DNA from: Atrichornis clamosus
Lineage: Eukaryota; Chordata; Aves; Passeriformes; Menuridae
DNA: 64,000 bases
Direction: 5' to 3'
Assembly: GCA_013400975.1 (NCBI GenBank)
Contig: WBMZ01008998.1
Location: 1-64,000 of the forward strand
Part shown: in pieces, positions 1 through 13,310 of the stretch
Layout of the letters: each line of letters begins with the position of its first letter
Position numbering within the stretch: position 1 is the first letter of the stretch
Notes under the pieces: generated by a model
Seen by the model: the letters and a program-made list of their open reading frames with translations, nothing else
The model's database searches: none
What the model was told of the DNA's origin: nothing
Made by a program: the position numbers and the translations under genes

Positions 1-94
1 CTTTGTTAAATTTTCTCTCCTCTCCCGTTGCAGGGGGAGGGAGCGAGCGGCTTTCGTTGGGTGCCTGGCATCCAGCCAGGGTCAATCCACGACA
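1..94 (+). mobile_element. 3' tail of an ERVL-like LTR, cut by the window edge
   Basis: The first 94 bases match the 3' end of the LTR family seen at 37.6-38.6 kb and 62.5 kb. They run from a 'ctttgttaaattttctctcc' stretch through 'gcggctttcgttgggtgcc' and 'catccagccagggtcaa' to a terminal 'ccacgaca'. The LTR ends in CA at about 94. The next bases do not look like a primer-binding site, which would normally begin TGG just inside a 5' LTR, so this is a solo LTR or a 3' LTR. The rest lies left of the window. Class assignment as ERVL-like is from memory of avian repeats. Confidence 0.75.
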
Positions 95-3000
95 AGAAGA
101 TGCAAACTTACGAACATTTACATCTCTGTGTGCCCCATAAATATATTTTACAAGATGTTACTGCTACAATACTCACCAAGTTGTTCCAATCATTGAAGGA
201 GAAATTCTCGCTTTAGTGGTTATCCTCATATCATGAAGTGTGGAGTCAGGAAGGCATCCCCATCAAGACTCTGGTCTGTCTGGGAGATCTCTTGCATGTC
301 AAGCACTGGAAAAATGTGCAGAGAAGCTGTCTCTGAGTAGGCAGCAATTTATTTTTTGTACTTTTTACTGTAGATACATAAGTGGATGCACAACATCAAT
401 TACCAGAATAATTATTGCTGATTCTTGTTTTCACAGGAGGTCAGTTCATTACCACAGTTTCTTTGTCCTGGACCCATCAAGGTTTCTTTGTTCTGCCAGC
501 TACTCCCCATCACAGAGGTTTTTGGTTTTCTTGGGACTCCAACTAAAGATATATCCTTCTTTGTCAGTATGTTCACCAGGTCACCATTGTGGTGGATACT
601 ATCAGGTGTATGAGTTAAATTATTTAAACTCTCAAGCTCAATTCTATTCTTTAGTGAGAAATTTAATTGGTTGCAATTTTCAACAAATGTTAAAGTAATA
701 AAATAGTGTTCCTGACACCTTAGAAATACAACTGTGTACTCAGTTTTATGACATTTGTTTTTCTATTCTTCTCACATTAAGGCTCAAAAGACCTCTATGT
801 GTAGAAAACCAGAGCAAATGAGCAGAAAATTTCTGGATAAAAACCCCAGTCTTTCTGTTTGGTTTGGTTTGGTTTTGTATAGAAAGATATAAAATATGTA
901 GTAGATTTTTAGTCTGAATTACAGAAGTACTTGATTTCTTTTTTTTTAAGTGTGGCATGAAATTAATTCCAACTGCTTTCATACCCTTTTCAAAGACTGG
1001 AAATCAGAGAGATGTTAAGCGAGCGTCCAAGGGCATTGAAATTACTCTACAAGCTCTTATTTTCTGGACATTTGGTCATCATGCTCTTTTTATTATCCCT
1101 TCCTCCCCCAACTCTGTGTGTAATGCAATATTCATGACAGTCACAAAAGATTTGCAAAAAATAAAGGATTCATTATGGGTTTTAAAATGTTTTAGTTCAG
1201 CATTCAGTGAAATGCATATTATTATATTTACCAGGTGTACTGCAGGGGCCAATAAGCTACCATAGCAGCATATCAGCATTTTCTAAAAAGTAAGACCAGA
1301 TGGTGAATTAAAAAAAAAAAAAAAGAAATTTTAAACCCCAAATTTTGGAGCATTTTGCTGAGCTGTGAGTAAGCATTTGCATTTGTAATTCCAGTCTGTT
1401 TCGGGCTGTACTTACTTTCCCTTCCATCTTACTTTCCCTTACATCTCCCATTCTCTTACTCTTCTTGTCCAGCTAACTAGCCATGAAATACTCTGAAGAG
1501 GAAGGTTAGGGAAAGCTCTCCATCAGTGCTGAGGATTCTATCTGTGTGGACATATGAAGGAATTATTGTAAGGCAGCAGGGCAAGCAGGATGGGTAACAA
1601 GGATTTGCCCAGTGACAGCACAACTGATTACCATCTAATTCTTCATAATCTTTTGTGTTTGGGGTTCTACTCTCTTTTAATGAGGGTATCATGTGGGGGA
1701 TCTCTTATTATGCAGAAAATATACTTATCTCCTTAAAACTGGGTGAAATGCTGGACTGGGAATATGCATAGAAAGGGAGTAAAGGCATCCTCATTTCACT
1801 GCACGTTAGTAAACCCCGTCAGTATAAAGGCAGAATAAAATGGTATGTATGCATAGTCTCCATGTTTCCTTAATGTGAGATTTTATTTCTTCCAAAAGGA
1901 GAGGGGATTTTATCAAGGAGACAAAAGAAAGTAACAGGTATTAATCACATTTACTCCCCCTGTATTCAGTCTCTTTTGCCTTTCTAATACACACTAACTT
2001 GGGCACTGCATCTGCTCCTTGCCTTCATTGTCAGTGCCTGCAAACCAAGGCAGGAAGTGCCAGTGCTCTAACACTGTTGAGAGTTTGGCTCCCAAAGGAC
2101 ACAGGCCTGGACAAACCATGTACTGCCTAATGCTTCAGTCACCTGAGAAACAAAAGTCAGGAGGAGACACTGAGTGTTCTCTGGTACTGAGATGAGAGGG
2201 TCTAAGCCTTTCTTCAGCTTTTCATGGTGACATTGTGGGCTTGAACCTCAGCCAACCAAAAGATGTAAATATTCCTGGAAATGGCAAGGAATAATTGTCA
2301 ATTAACATAAGAAAATAACATTGGAAAGGCTTTTTACTGTCTCATGTACATTTTGTTTCTTCTTTCCTGCTAAGACTTAATGTAACCACAAGGCAATTTT
2401 ATCTTTGTCTCCTGAATGTCCTGATCAATATCTCTTTGTCTGTAATATGTAGCAATCAGTATATTCTAAAAAAAAAGCCAAAAGTAGCAAATTTTCTACA
2501 GTGTAAAAGATATTGATTGAAGCTACTTGGATTTTTGCCCCAAATTGTGGACAGAAAAGTATCAACCTACCATTTTTCTCGTGCTTTTCTCATACCTGCT
2601 ACACCTCCCTGCATACATCCAAACATCCATAAATAGAAAAAGCAATAGAGCAAAAAAGCTTTCCATATAGAACAATAGGAAGAGTGAGAAAGACCAGATT
2701 TTTCTGGTCTACATTATTTAGCAATGAAGTTGTAACTCAATTCACTTTTCTTTTTATGGAGAGTTAAATATTTTAGTAGGCTCTGGTTTACTGAAAACAA
2801 CCTACCAACCAACCACCATCAACAGAGAAACCCAAACCCCAACCCACCACAAAATTAAAGGGAAAACAATTGAATTGCTGAATGAAAGTACTGAATAGAA
2901 CAAAACCATTCTCATCATCCTGTCATGCCAACTATAGGCCTCAGATGTGGGGGAACTCTATTGACATTTTCAGATTTTTAACTTTTCAAATGAAGAGTAT

Positions 3001-3821
3001 TAGGGACTGCATGTAGGAATGGGCTGGTAACTAAAGCTTCAAACATGTTTCTGTGGATTTATTTGGAAGAAAAGCTCATCAAACTCCAAGTTCACAAATG
3101 TCTGTCTTACAAGTCCTACTATATTTATACAACTGAGATGATACAGGAATTGCTGATCGTCAGCTATCTGAAGTGACTTAAATGCTCCATGCACATGGGC
3201 TTCTAAATAAATGCTAGCAGTATTCCAAAGAAAAGATTCATAGCGCAGATTTATAATGCTTGCATCGGGCTGTGTGTCTGTTGTCAAACAGCGTGGCACA
3301 TTTAGCTACATTGCAAAACAAAGTCAGATACACCATGACATGCTGCAGCAATCAAGATCTCTCAATTCTTACAGGTTTTTCAGCTGTTTTTATTAATATA
3401 TACCTTCTTACATTTTCCTTCTGTTATCTTATAGCTCAGAGTCCTTGTAATGCTGTGAATGTTAAGACAGCATGAAAACCACAAATGGGACAAGCAAAAT
3501 AATAGGGAATAAATTTATGTGAGTAACAGAAACCATAAAATAGTTCCTTGTACAGAAACCATAAAACAACCTATAAACTCTGCAAAAGAAAAATCTGAAT
3601 CTCCATCTGGAATTTCATTTAAGTTATTAAATATTGCTTAAAAATGTAAAACGGATTTTGGGGTAAATTCTAGGTAAATATATCTATTTAAATTTCTGTA
3701 ATATTTCTTGCTTTTAAGTAAGTTGCTAACACTGTGGAAGGAATTAACATCTGGTCAAGACAGAGGAGAAATGAAAACTTTTGTGAAACCCCGCTTTCAT
3801 CAGTGTGCAAGACTTTGCTGT
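95..3821. other. Unique AT-rich DNA, no gene seen
   Basis: No recognisable exon, RNA gene or interspersed repeat. The longest open frame (152 codons, + strand, 240-698) has no recognisable domain and no clear protein-like composition. Minor simple sequence: a TTTGG-rich stretch near 858-878, a run of 15 A at 1310-1324, and a 17-bp unit beginning 'cttactttccctt' present twice in tandem at 1411-1444. Confidence 0.6.
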
Positions 3822-3901
3822 AAAGGACATTACAATAATTCTCTTCTATATACCAATATATATAAAAGGACATTACAATAATTCTCTTCTATATACCAAT
3901 A
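3822..3901. repeat. 43-bp tandem duplication, about 1.9 copies
   Basis: The unit begins 'aaaggacattacaataattc' at 3822 and again at 3865. The two copies are identical over 37 bases, ending 'ccaata'. The short linker in the first copy is an AT repeat ('tatat'), a plausible slippage or misalignment site. The match is exact, so the duplication is recent or polymorphic. Confidence 0.9.
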
Positions 3902-5713
3902 ATGGACAATGCCTACAGAGATTTCTATATTCAGTAATTTCCAAAGAAAACAAGAAAATTTTGGTTTATAAAACACTTAACTCAATAACTTTATCTGTTT
4001 TCTTCAGTGCACGAAAAATTTGATGGAATTTAAGCTTTAAAATTGCACCAGTGAGAAACCACTTTAGAGTCCAGGGAAAAATGGCATTGTCACTATGTCA
4101 GCAAAATAGATATATTTTTCATATCCTGTGCTTCAATTCAAACTAAGTATTTTGTGTGCATACAGGATAATTTATCACAGCTGAATCCTTCTGTAAGGAA
4201 AATTCTGTGCAGGCAGATTCTGTACCTCATTTATATCACTTCCACTATCAGGAAACTTTCAGCATCTAGGCAAATACATTTAAAATGTCCTTATTATAAA
4301 CATTTATAATAATGTCATTTTATTCTATTGATGGTTATTGACTCTTATTCCATGCAAAGGTTAGTACACGCTATTGATCTCATCTGTCCAAGTTCAAATC
4401 AAATATAAATTTGTGTAATGTCTACAGTTTTTATATCATTCTAAAGATTTTGATATGGGTAATTTCTAATATAATAAGACACAAGAAACTTTGAATTTCT
4501 AAGACATGACAGGACCTTGAAGGTATTGAAAATTTTGCTCTGAATGCTTCCATCTCTCCAAATTCCCATGCATGTAATTTTGTTGTTAGATTCTGTCCTG
4601 TATTTCTGTGTTTTGTTCTAAATAAAAATCATAAATAAAGAAATAAAAACTTGGATGTTTTGTTGCATATTTCCATAAATAATCAAAACCTGAGCTCTGT
4701 TTTTCACTAGTTTTATTCCTTGTCTTTGCAATTTTGCAAATAGGGTAAGCCTATTCATATCTTAGTTTGTACTTCTTACTGCTTGTTTTTAAGATTAGAT
4801 CTTACTTGTCTCCTAAGAAATTACCATTGCAAACCCCACCAAATAAATGAATATTGTATGATAACATTTCTGTAGAAACTTCACTGACATTGGTATGGTC
4901 TTCCATTATATTCTATAGGGATTTTTTGTCGGTCGTTTGGTGGACCAAGTATCTACAGTGCTTTTTCATTCAATTGCACATTTATATAAAGGTACCTTGA
5001 CAACTTTGGCAGCAAACCATTTCACCTCTGTTTTGCATGGAGGTTCTCTCTGAATTCTTTAGACTGAGAATCAGAAATTTGGCTTGCAAAATTTCATTAG
5101 TAATCCAAGAAATGACTATAATTTATCGAATGGTAATAAATTCAGTGGGAGTCAATTACTTAATTATACTTAAATATGTGCTTGAGTGCTGTCCTGCATT
5201 GACAATTTAAAACTCCTCTTATTTTTCAAGTTTTAAGTCCATTTTTTGGGTCAAGAGTTGAATGGAAATATCATGTCACATCTAGAATCATCTGGAAAAA
5301 CTGGAAATCACGTTAACAAAGTATTGTAGTTCAATCTTAACTCCAGGTAAAAGAAACATCTTTTCAGAATTATCAATCTCATGTTTTTCAAAATCACTAA
5401 AAGCACAATAAAGAGATGGCACACTCATAGTCTGTAATACCCCCAGCTGAGCAAAAAAATCACAGCATAGTACAGTGAGTTGCATTTTTGATCTATTCTC
5501 TTTTCATTAATACTTATTTTATAATTTATAGGTTCTAACTTCAGGAAGTAAGTGTACAGTCTGGCTATGTATGAATGGCTTTATTTGGTAAAAAATCATA
5601 GCATACAAATGATGGCTGAACAAGTTGTTTATCATCAAATTGTTGTAATGGAACGTATTTTTAAAAGTAATTTTAATGTATTCTTGTGCGCTCTTTGCTT
5701 ATGATGCCTCTTC
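3902..5713. other. Unique AT-rich DNA, no gene seen
   Basis: Nothing recognisable. An A-rich, AATAAA-containing stretch near 4618-4650 could by chance resemble a polyadenylation site, but nothing gene-like lies upstream of it. Confidence 0.55.
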
Positions 5714-5763
5714 TATTCTCAGAGAGAACATGTATTTATATTCTCAGAGAGAACATGTATTTT
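5714..5763. repeat. 25-bp unit in two exact tandem copies
   Basis: The unit starts 'tattctcagagagaacatgt' at 5714 and repeats at 5739 with no visible mismatch. It is a small local duplication in unique sequence. Confidence 0.9.
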
Positions 5764-8700
5764 TAATCACATATTGTCACTTGATTCAAGGTTAAAGACA
5801 ATGTTGATTACCATAGAATGCTTGATTTTACAAATAGAATGTGTATTATGTGTATTGCTCTTTTTAAACATCTTTCTAAAGCGGTGATAAAGAGTGATAG
5901 GCAATACTCTTCGTGACAAATCAGTATGTTTCTGTCTACTTTGAAATATTCAATAGCTCAATTGTCATTTAGGTTTTTTTGTGAAATACCAGATGTTTCT
6001 GAAAATCTTTTGAAATGAATCAGTAATCTATTAAAGCTCCATTGTTAGAATTTTTGAATGAATTTTCAATACAAAAAAGAATTAGAAAAGATCTCCCATC
6101 ACTGCTAAGAGGAATTTTACATGGAATGTTCTAGTCCAATTTTAAAACTTATCATTTTGCTCCCCTAAGGTCCTTGAATACTAAAATACATGGAGTGAAT
6201 CAAATAACATCTAAAACAAGAATGAAAGAAAGTTTGAAGAGCGTGAAGTATGCAAACATTATTGATATTGGCCATAGTACTTCACAGGAAAGAGGCAATG
6301 CCAGTCCTCATAAGTCTGAAAATATTTTATCTCCCTAGTATCTATTTCTTTTCTTGAGCAAGAAGGAAAGTATGACTTTTATAAAGCGACGATAAATAGG
6401 GGTCTATAATACATACTATAACAACTGCTTTTTGTTATACTTGATGTTATGACCTTATGTGCAGCTTTGCCTATTTCCTTTATAATCCATCAGCCACAAT
6501 TTTTCTATATCTTTTGAAGTAAAACAGAGAACATTAGCTAAAGAAATTACATTATATAAAAAAGATACTATCAGATGGAAGACTTCTGTTTTTAATTTAC
6601 TTTGTGTTGACACAGATTTCTATCTGCTATCACTTTTTCTTATCAGGCTGATGAAATAGAATTTGTGCAGTGGATACATAGAAAGCTCACTGAATGGCTA
6701 TCTGTCATAGTCAGAAAAGGTGCTATCTGTCATCAGTGGAGACTTTATTTACTTTTAAAATTGTTTGCCCATACACAGAATATCAGCCACAGTGTCCTTG
6801 TCCTTTGCTTTGAACAGTGTAGTTATTAGAAGTGAGGGAACTTGTACTAAATAACATAACCTCCATTTCTGCTCACAGATATTCTTACAAACATACAATC
6901 TGTACACTAAACTAAATCTCACAATTGAAAATAGTCCCAGAAAATATCAAGTATTTATTCAAAGAGACAATAAAGTAATTGCCTAGTTTTAAGCATGTCT
7001 GTAACATTGTTCCGCTTGTACCATTTCCATAGTAAAGAGGGACTATGTACTTTAGCAGCTTTACCTATTGTGGTTAAGAAGTTGAATCTCATTATCCTAG
7101 ATCCTTCTGACATATCACATGTAGAACTTCACACAATGGCTTCTATTTTAACATGAGTTGTCCTAGACTTAAATTAAGGAACTTAAATTAGGGAGCTTAA
7201 ATTAAGGTTAAAAACCAATTACTGAGTAGCTTTTCTTCTCATGAAGAAGTCTTGGGCTGAAATGAAAGAGATCAGAATGACTCAATAAAGCTTCTTGTCA
7301 CTGGCTTATCACTGTGTTCCCTTTGAAAGAAGAAAATGAAACAGCAGAAGTAATATGTGTTACTGTAAAAAATTTTCACAGTGTAGTGAGGCACTGGATC
7401 CCTTAAAGGCAGGGTCTGTAGATAAATACTTTTAAGAAATATATTTATTGAACTTGTTTTGAGATGACTCTTGAAGTCCAAAACTCAATGCACAATTTCC
7501 TTTTTTTTTCCTTTGGCACATTTAGACTCTGATCAGAGTCCTGTACAAACAAAAATGCAGTCATTTGAAGAAATATAGTGCAAATGAAAAGACTTCTATG
7601 GTGGTGGTTCTCTGGCTATATATTTCCCGTACATTTCTGGTTTGTTTGACAAGTTGTTGGGGTTTTTTTTTCAAAAAAATCTGCTCCTAAATTACAGAGA
7701 TGTAAGACTGATATCTTCTTAATATAGTCATCAGCCCAAGAGAAAACTTTTTTTTTTAGATTTTCAAAAATGTTACTTTCATCTTCAATTCCATACCTGA
7801 AGTGACTCCTTATTTTAATTAAGAACATCCTAAGCATGAGCAGTGATATTAAAAAGTAAGCACATCAAGAGACACAGAAATTAAAGATTAACATCGTAAT
7901 ATCTTACATTTAAAACTGTCCAATGATGATGAAGAACAACTGTTATTTTACAGAGCTTATTAACATGGAGACTGTAAACCTTGATGAAGAAGTCACTGTG
8001 CTAAGAATACTGAAGAAAAAAAAGGTAATTCAATGAAGGAGGAAAATCAACCTCAAATACTGTAATGGCACAAATATTCCATTCCAAAATGTGCAGGGGA
8101 ATTTCAAGTTGACTGATATTTTGTGTGATTGTGCGCAATGTGAAATTGTATATGTGCAAATGACAAACACAAAAAAGTGTGAAAAGAATGTATATTCCCC
8201 CATATGACTGTGCTACACAATAATACTGTGCTGCTGGGAGCACAAAATGTGCCAAACCAGTGTCTAAATGACATGGAAATTTTCTTGGTAATTGGTGTTT
8301 CTAGTTCCTGGAGGATTCCCTTTAATGTACCCTTCAGGAAGATGCTATTCTTTGGGCTGTGTTGTTCCCTGCCACACAAGCAGGTACTGTATTAGTGAGA
8401 GCAGTTCTGTATGGGAACTCTTGTTAGGATTGATTGGTTATATGAAACAGCATAAGTGGCATCTGCTTTTAAAAGGAAAAACTGCTGTATATAAATTAAA
8501 ATTCACTCTTTGCTCTCAGCAAGGGCAAATCTGAAAGGTAGATTACAAATATCCAAAGTGCTGTCATGAATTATTGGAGTTCTGCCATTGGCTTCATTCT
8601 GCAAAGGTAAAGGCCAAGATTTTATTCTGCATGTGCACTTCAAGAAATACGCACAAATCTCTGGGATTAATATCATTGTGAAATAAAGTTACACACAAGC

Positions 8701-11700
8701 CTGAAAAGGTAGAGACACATAATGGTAAAGTTCACCATACTCTGGAGTGCCCTGCACAGTGAGAGAAGAATAATTCTTTAGAGATATGTCCCCCATAATG
8801 CTCTCACTAGTTTATCAAGATTTTAACAAAGTTTTTTCCTTCCAAATGTAGCTGAAAAAGTGGCAGCATAGAAAAAATAAGGAAGAATGGTGCACTGAAA
8901 TTAAAAAAGCCCAAACAAACTACCATCCCACTTAGCAAATTAAAGAGAAGATAATTAAAACAACATCTCTGTCAATTAATTGCAGTGATCAGTTAGCTTG
9001 GCATTATAGTACTAATTCTTTTCTTTTTCTTAAGGAATGAAAGAATTAATTGCAAAACAAAATTCAGAAATGTAGAGTACCACAGTGTACGCTTTAGGAC
9101 AGAAACTATTCCTTTAAGATTATTTTCTTTGGAATAGATTTTAAAGCAAGAAAGTTTCAAACTAAACTAAAATGAATGCTGTCATTCTGACTTTCAATAA
9201 AAATCTAAAGGACCTATGAAACTCTAGAGGCAGATTCTTAAAAGAATGTATCAACTAAAACATCAAGAGAGGCTGTACTGAACTGAAAAAAAGTTAGAAG
9301 AATGGTAAATAAAAAATAGTGGTTCTCATTGGAAGAATAGGCTCATGTGAGCCTTAGTTGGTTGGTTTTGGTTTTTGTCTTGACCACTGTCCATGCAGCA
9401 CCATCATTCCAGAGGTCTTGTGAGCTTTGTATTTTGTGTTTGGAAAAGCTACAGGAATAACAAAATTATTGATACCGAGCTGGCTGTTGGGCTGTTTGAG
9501 CTAGTCCCCCAAAGCTCCTTTTCTACTTCATGGAAGACTCTCGCTTCTGAATTGAGCTACTCCAATGTGAGCGACTGTTAGAGATCAGATCAACCTGGCT
9601 TTTTCAATGAATATAAAGAGAGCCTAAGAAGACTACCTCAGGTACAGATGTTTACAGTGTAAAATTAGGTGAAATTACTCTTTCCCTTACAACTTTGATA
9701 CCATCTGTTCAGTTGCTTCTGTCCATGTGTCTCTCCTTCCTTCTTGTAGTTGTTGGTAATTTGGTGCTATCTTCCCAAATACTAAACTTTTCTTTTGCTA
9801 CTCAAACACTTTATCCAGAAAGGATGTTTCGCCCTGATTTACCAGTATGAAAGATGTAGATTGCCAACACTATGAAGATACAAGCATGCCCAGTATAAAT
9901 ATATAGGATGTTGGATTGCTTTTATCCCTATGCCAAATGAAAAATAGTGACATGGCAGGTAAAATCGCTGGGATTCAATTCTTGACTCTCTATATTAAGG
10001 AGCTGAACCTACTTCTCATGCTGACAAGATGTATGTACCTGTCACAAACTGGAGTCTTTTCTAGAGAGAAAGGGAGATTTCCTTTTCTCCTCCAATGAAC
10101 ATTTACGCTAAAAAAATGTGATATTCACTAGAAAGTACTAACTAAAATAAAGGGATTGCTGATTGATGTCCATGTAATGGGTTAGAGAGCTGTGCTCACT
10201 TTCTTTGTAAGAAATTTACTGCCAAATGATACGTAAGAATCAAGAGAATTCATAACTGAAAAAAGTGGTTTATTTCTGATTAAAATAAACAGACTGTATG
10301 CATAAAATAATGTTTAATTTTATAAGGTGGTTGTATTGGTTATATTTTCTTCATAGTAGACATGCAATAGACTCAGTTCACTTTGGTGCACATATGGTGA
10401 CATTGGCATAAATTCATGTAACAGTGAATAATCATGCCTCCTAATTCCTCTAATTTTAACTTGTTAGCTCTGTTCCCTGGTGGTTTTTGAACTTTATATT
10501 TGCTTATTGATCCGTGGTACAGTGAATTTTGTCTCACAACAGAAAGATATGTCTGAAAACTAAATCACACCCATATGCCACTGAAGTAAAGCCTTATTAA
10601 GCAGAGAAATAGAACAACAGTCCATAACCTTTAAGTGTTCTAGTTGATTCTATAACAGCATTTTCTACAGCTGTTAGGACTAATGTTTCTCTACTATCTC
10701 AGAACATTTTTATAGTATTGATTTTATTATTATTATGCTCAATAAACTTTTAGTATTTTTTTTAACAAGTACACATGATTTTCCCAAACAATAGTCTCAC
10801 AGGAAAAGGATGCTTTAAACATATGTGAATGTGTGGCATATTAGTGAGATATTGAGAGTCTATTACATAGCTGCTTCATTTCAGTGTGTATTGGGCAGAG
10901 ATAAGAGCCTTTTGTTTGATTAATTTTCTGCAAAATCTTCTATCAAGATATTAATATCTTTTAAATAGGCATAGCCACTTAATAAATAAGATATCATCAA
11001 CTTTCTCTATTGCAAACATTGCACTATTTATCTGTTTTTTTTTGTGGTAGTAGCCAAAGCTCTATGACCCTAAAGAAATTAAACATCATTTGACATGGCA
11101 AGAGGCAAGGTTTATAACCATAAAGATTTATTCCATGTATTTCTTTTCTTAGGTACTTAGAAGTACTAAACTTTTCAAAATGACACAAAACCCAGCAAAA
11201 ACTACAGACAATCTGAAAACTGTCCCCTGAAAGTCAACCTCCGAAAGAAAAAGTGCACCCTTCTAAAATCCCTACAGAAATGCTATTAATGTAATACTGT
11301 GCATTGAGAACAGAATCTAATAATAAACATGATTACTGCTACATTTGCAGTCTGCAGAATTCCCATTATAACCTTATTGCTTCAAATGATATATGCACTC
11401 AGAAGCTGGGATTTGGTTGAATATAATTAAAATTCAAGGCAGAAGTTGTTATGATTGTTCACATGCATCAGATGACTAAACACTAGAAAAAGGGGAGACT
11501 ACTGCAGCTAAAAGGATAACATTGTCACAACAATGAAGATCTACTAAGTGGTCATTGAATTTTGACTGGAAATCTGTAAGATTATGTGCATCTCAGTAAA
11601 TTGTAGTTGTTCTTCAGGACCCAGAAATGAGATCATGACCTGAGACGCCTTTGTAACACTGGGACTGTCCCCATGTATTTGGGACGCTAATACCAGATTT

Positions 11701-11714
11701 TCGTCCAGAACATC
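5764..11714. other. Unique AT-rich DNA, no gene seen
   Basis: No exon, RNA gene or known transposon recognised. Open frames are all under 100 codons and show no domain signature. The only structured element is the 14-bp triplicate at 7167-7208. Short homopolymer runs occur, such as T9 near 7500 and T8 near 7663. Confidence 0.55.
7167..7208. repeat. 14-bp unit in three tandem copies
   Basis: Consecutive units read acttaaattaagga, acttaaattaggga and gcttaaattaaggt. The copies differ by one to two bases, so this is an older micro-duplication than the exact ones at 3.8 and 5.7 kb. Confidence 0.85.

Positions 11715-11738
<24 letters not shown>
11715..11738. repeat. Poly-T run of 24
   Basis: An uninterrupted run of 24 T, followed by AAATTTTTAAT. 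It could be the poly-A tail of a minus-strand retrocopy, but no retrocopy body is recognisable to the right, so it is called a homopolymer. Its length is likely to vary between reads. Confidence 0.85.
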
Positions 11739-11746
<8 letters not shown>

Positions 11747-12489
11747 AATGGGTCTACACCAGAGCAAGAGTCTGGTGATCCAGATTTTTGTGTTTGGTTT
11801 CATAAGGGTTGGCTCTTTGCTGATACATGGTTGATGATAATGGTTGGTAGAGAACACCTAGAAATGTAAATATTTGACGAACAAAGAAAATGTCCCTGAC
11901 TGCTGCATTTTCCACCTGTGCTCTGAAAGTTCACATACTGACAGTGTCTGATGAAACAAAAGCAGAGTAATTTAATTTAAAACAGCGATCCCTGAGGATT
12001 ACACACCAGTACCAAGACACTTGGTTCAGTTACCAAAATAGCCTATGAGGATTCAAAATTACACTCTCTATTTCCCATTTACAAGGGAAAGACCTTATGG
12101 CACAAGACAGAGAAAAAGAAATTTCTAGCGCTCACTGATGGGAAAATTCTGCTGCAGATTTGGATTTTGAACCTGTGCTGATGTGGATATGACTCCCAAA
12201 TCAGACTACTTTATTGGACAATGTAAATGAGAATATAAAAACTCAATGGTCATGCTGTCATATTTTCCTATAATATTCTGAATACTTCTTTCAAGGAATC
12301 TTAAATTATTCCTACGTGTTTCAGAGGATTTCTCCTCCATTCATTTCCTTCATTGAACATGGATAGTCTTACAGTTTCTGCAAAACACAGTGATTATAAT
12401 ATGCTGGAAAATGTATCTTGCTTTGTTCATCTGAATCGGTCACCTTCCTGTTTCACTTAATGTCCCTCTGGTTTTGCACTGGAAACCAC
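11739..12489. other. Unique DNA, no gene seen
   Basis: Nothing recognisable between the poly-T run and the ancient CR1 remnant. Confidence 0.5.
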
Positions 12490-13310
12490 AGTGAACATTG
12501 TTCATCTTTATTCATCTTCTCACTGCCACTCATGATTCTGTAATCCTTTATTATATTCCATTTTGGCAATTTTTTGCCAAGCTGACGAGTCCTAACCTCC
12601 TTATGGAAATTATTCTATCCATTTGATGATCCTTTTTTACTCCTTTCTGAATATTTTTCAGCACTACTAGTATTCTCACTTGGTATTCAAAACTGTAGCA
12701 CAAGGTACTGATGCTTTGCAGTTTCATCCTCTCTTTCGTCTCTAATAATGAGTAAGGCAATTTTTGTTTTCCTGACTACCACCTAGCACAGAGCTGAAAT
12801 TTTTATAAACTTATCTCTACAATCTCGTTATTATATTCTCCTCATCCTTAAGAGCAAATAATCAGTTCAGGAGTCCGTCGCTGTACAGGTAAAATCAGAG
12901 CTTTGTTTTCCCATGCTTTTAATTTTATATTAAAATTTTACTGTATTTCATTTGTGTCTTTATCACCCAGTCACTCTCAGAGTTCTCTTTTAGAACTTCC
13001 TGAACCTTGCATTTATTAATCCTGACTGCTATGCTCTGCATTACTTGGAATGCCTCTTGGTGCAACCTCTTTTACAGATCACCTGTAAATATGAAGTGGA
13101 AATTAATTTCGATGCTGTGTCCTCCAGTTTGGAAGTTAAACAATTCTGATTCCTATCTTTTAATTTTGAATTCTATACATTCTATATATTCTATACATTT
13201 ACTGTGGTGAGTTGTTTTCATCACACTTTAACTTGATACTTACATGCTTTAAATGTAGAGGCTTTTTCTGGGGCATACCCCACTGAGCCACAGACATAAC
13301 TTCCCAAATA
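12490..13310 (-). mobile_element. Ancient CR1/L3-type LINE remnant (ORF2 3' part)
   Basis: This stretch aligns by eye with the antisense of the end of ORF2 from old amniote CR1/L3-type LINEs, the kind abundant in turtles and crocodilians. Landmarks in order on the + strand: 'ctgtaatcctttattatatt', 'tttggcaattttttgcc', 'gctgacgagtcctaacctcc', 'ttggtattcaaaactgtagc', 'tgttttcccatgc', 'cacccagtcact', 'cagatcacctgtaaatatg' and 'ctggggcataccccact'. On the minus strand, 12551-12760 still reads a fragment with RRLGLVSLAKN, like the reverse-transcriptase C-terminal tail. It is heavily diverged, with many indels. The boundaries are approximate. Confidence 0.6.
13161..13200. repeat. Short 10-bp imperfect tandem repeat
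   Basis: Three units of 'attctatac'/'attctatat' type lie next to each other inside the ancient CR1 remnant. This is probably local slippage in AT-rich DNA. Confidence 0.7.

Noticed and set aside
240..698. 152-codon plus-strand frame near the window start
   Set aside because: No domain, no similarity I recognise, and Cys/His/Ser-rich composition typical of random AT-rich translation.
4618..4650. AATAAA-rich stretch suggesting a polyadenylation site
   Set aside because: No upstream exon, and such hexamers are frequent by chance in AT-rich DNA.
11715..11738. Poly-T run as the tail of a processed pseudogene
   Set aside because: No retrocopy body or target duplication is recognisable on the right-hand side.
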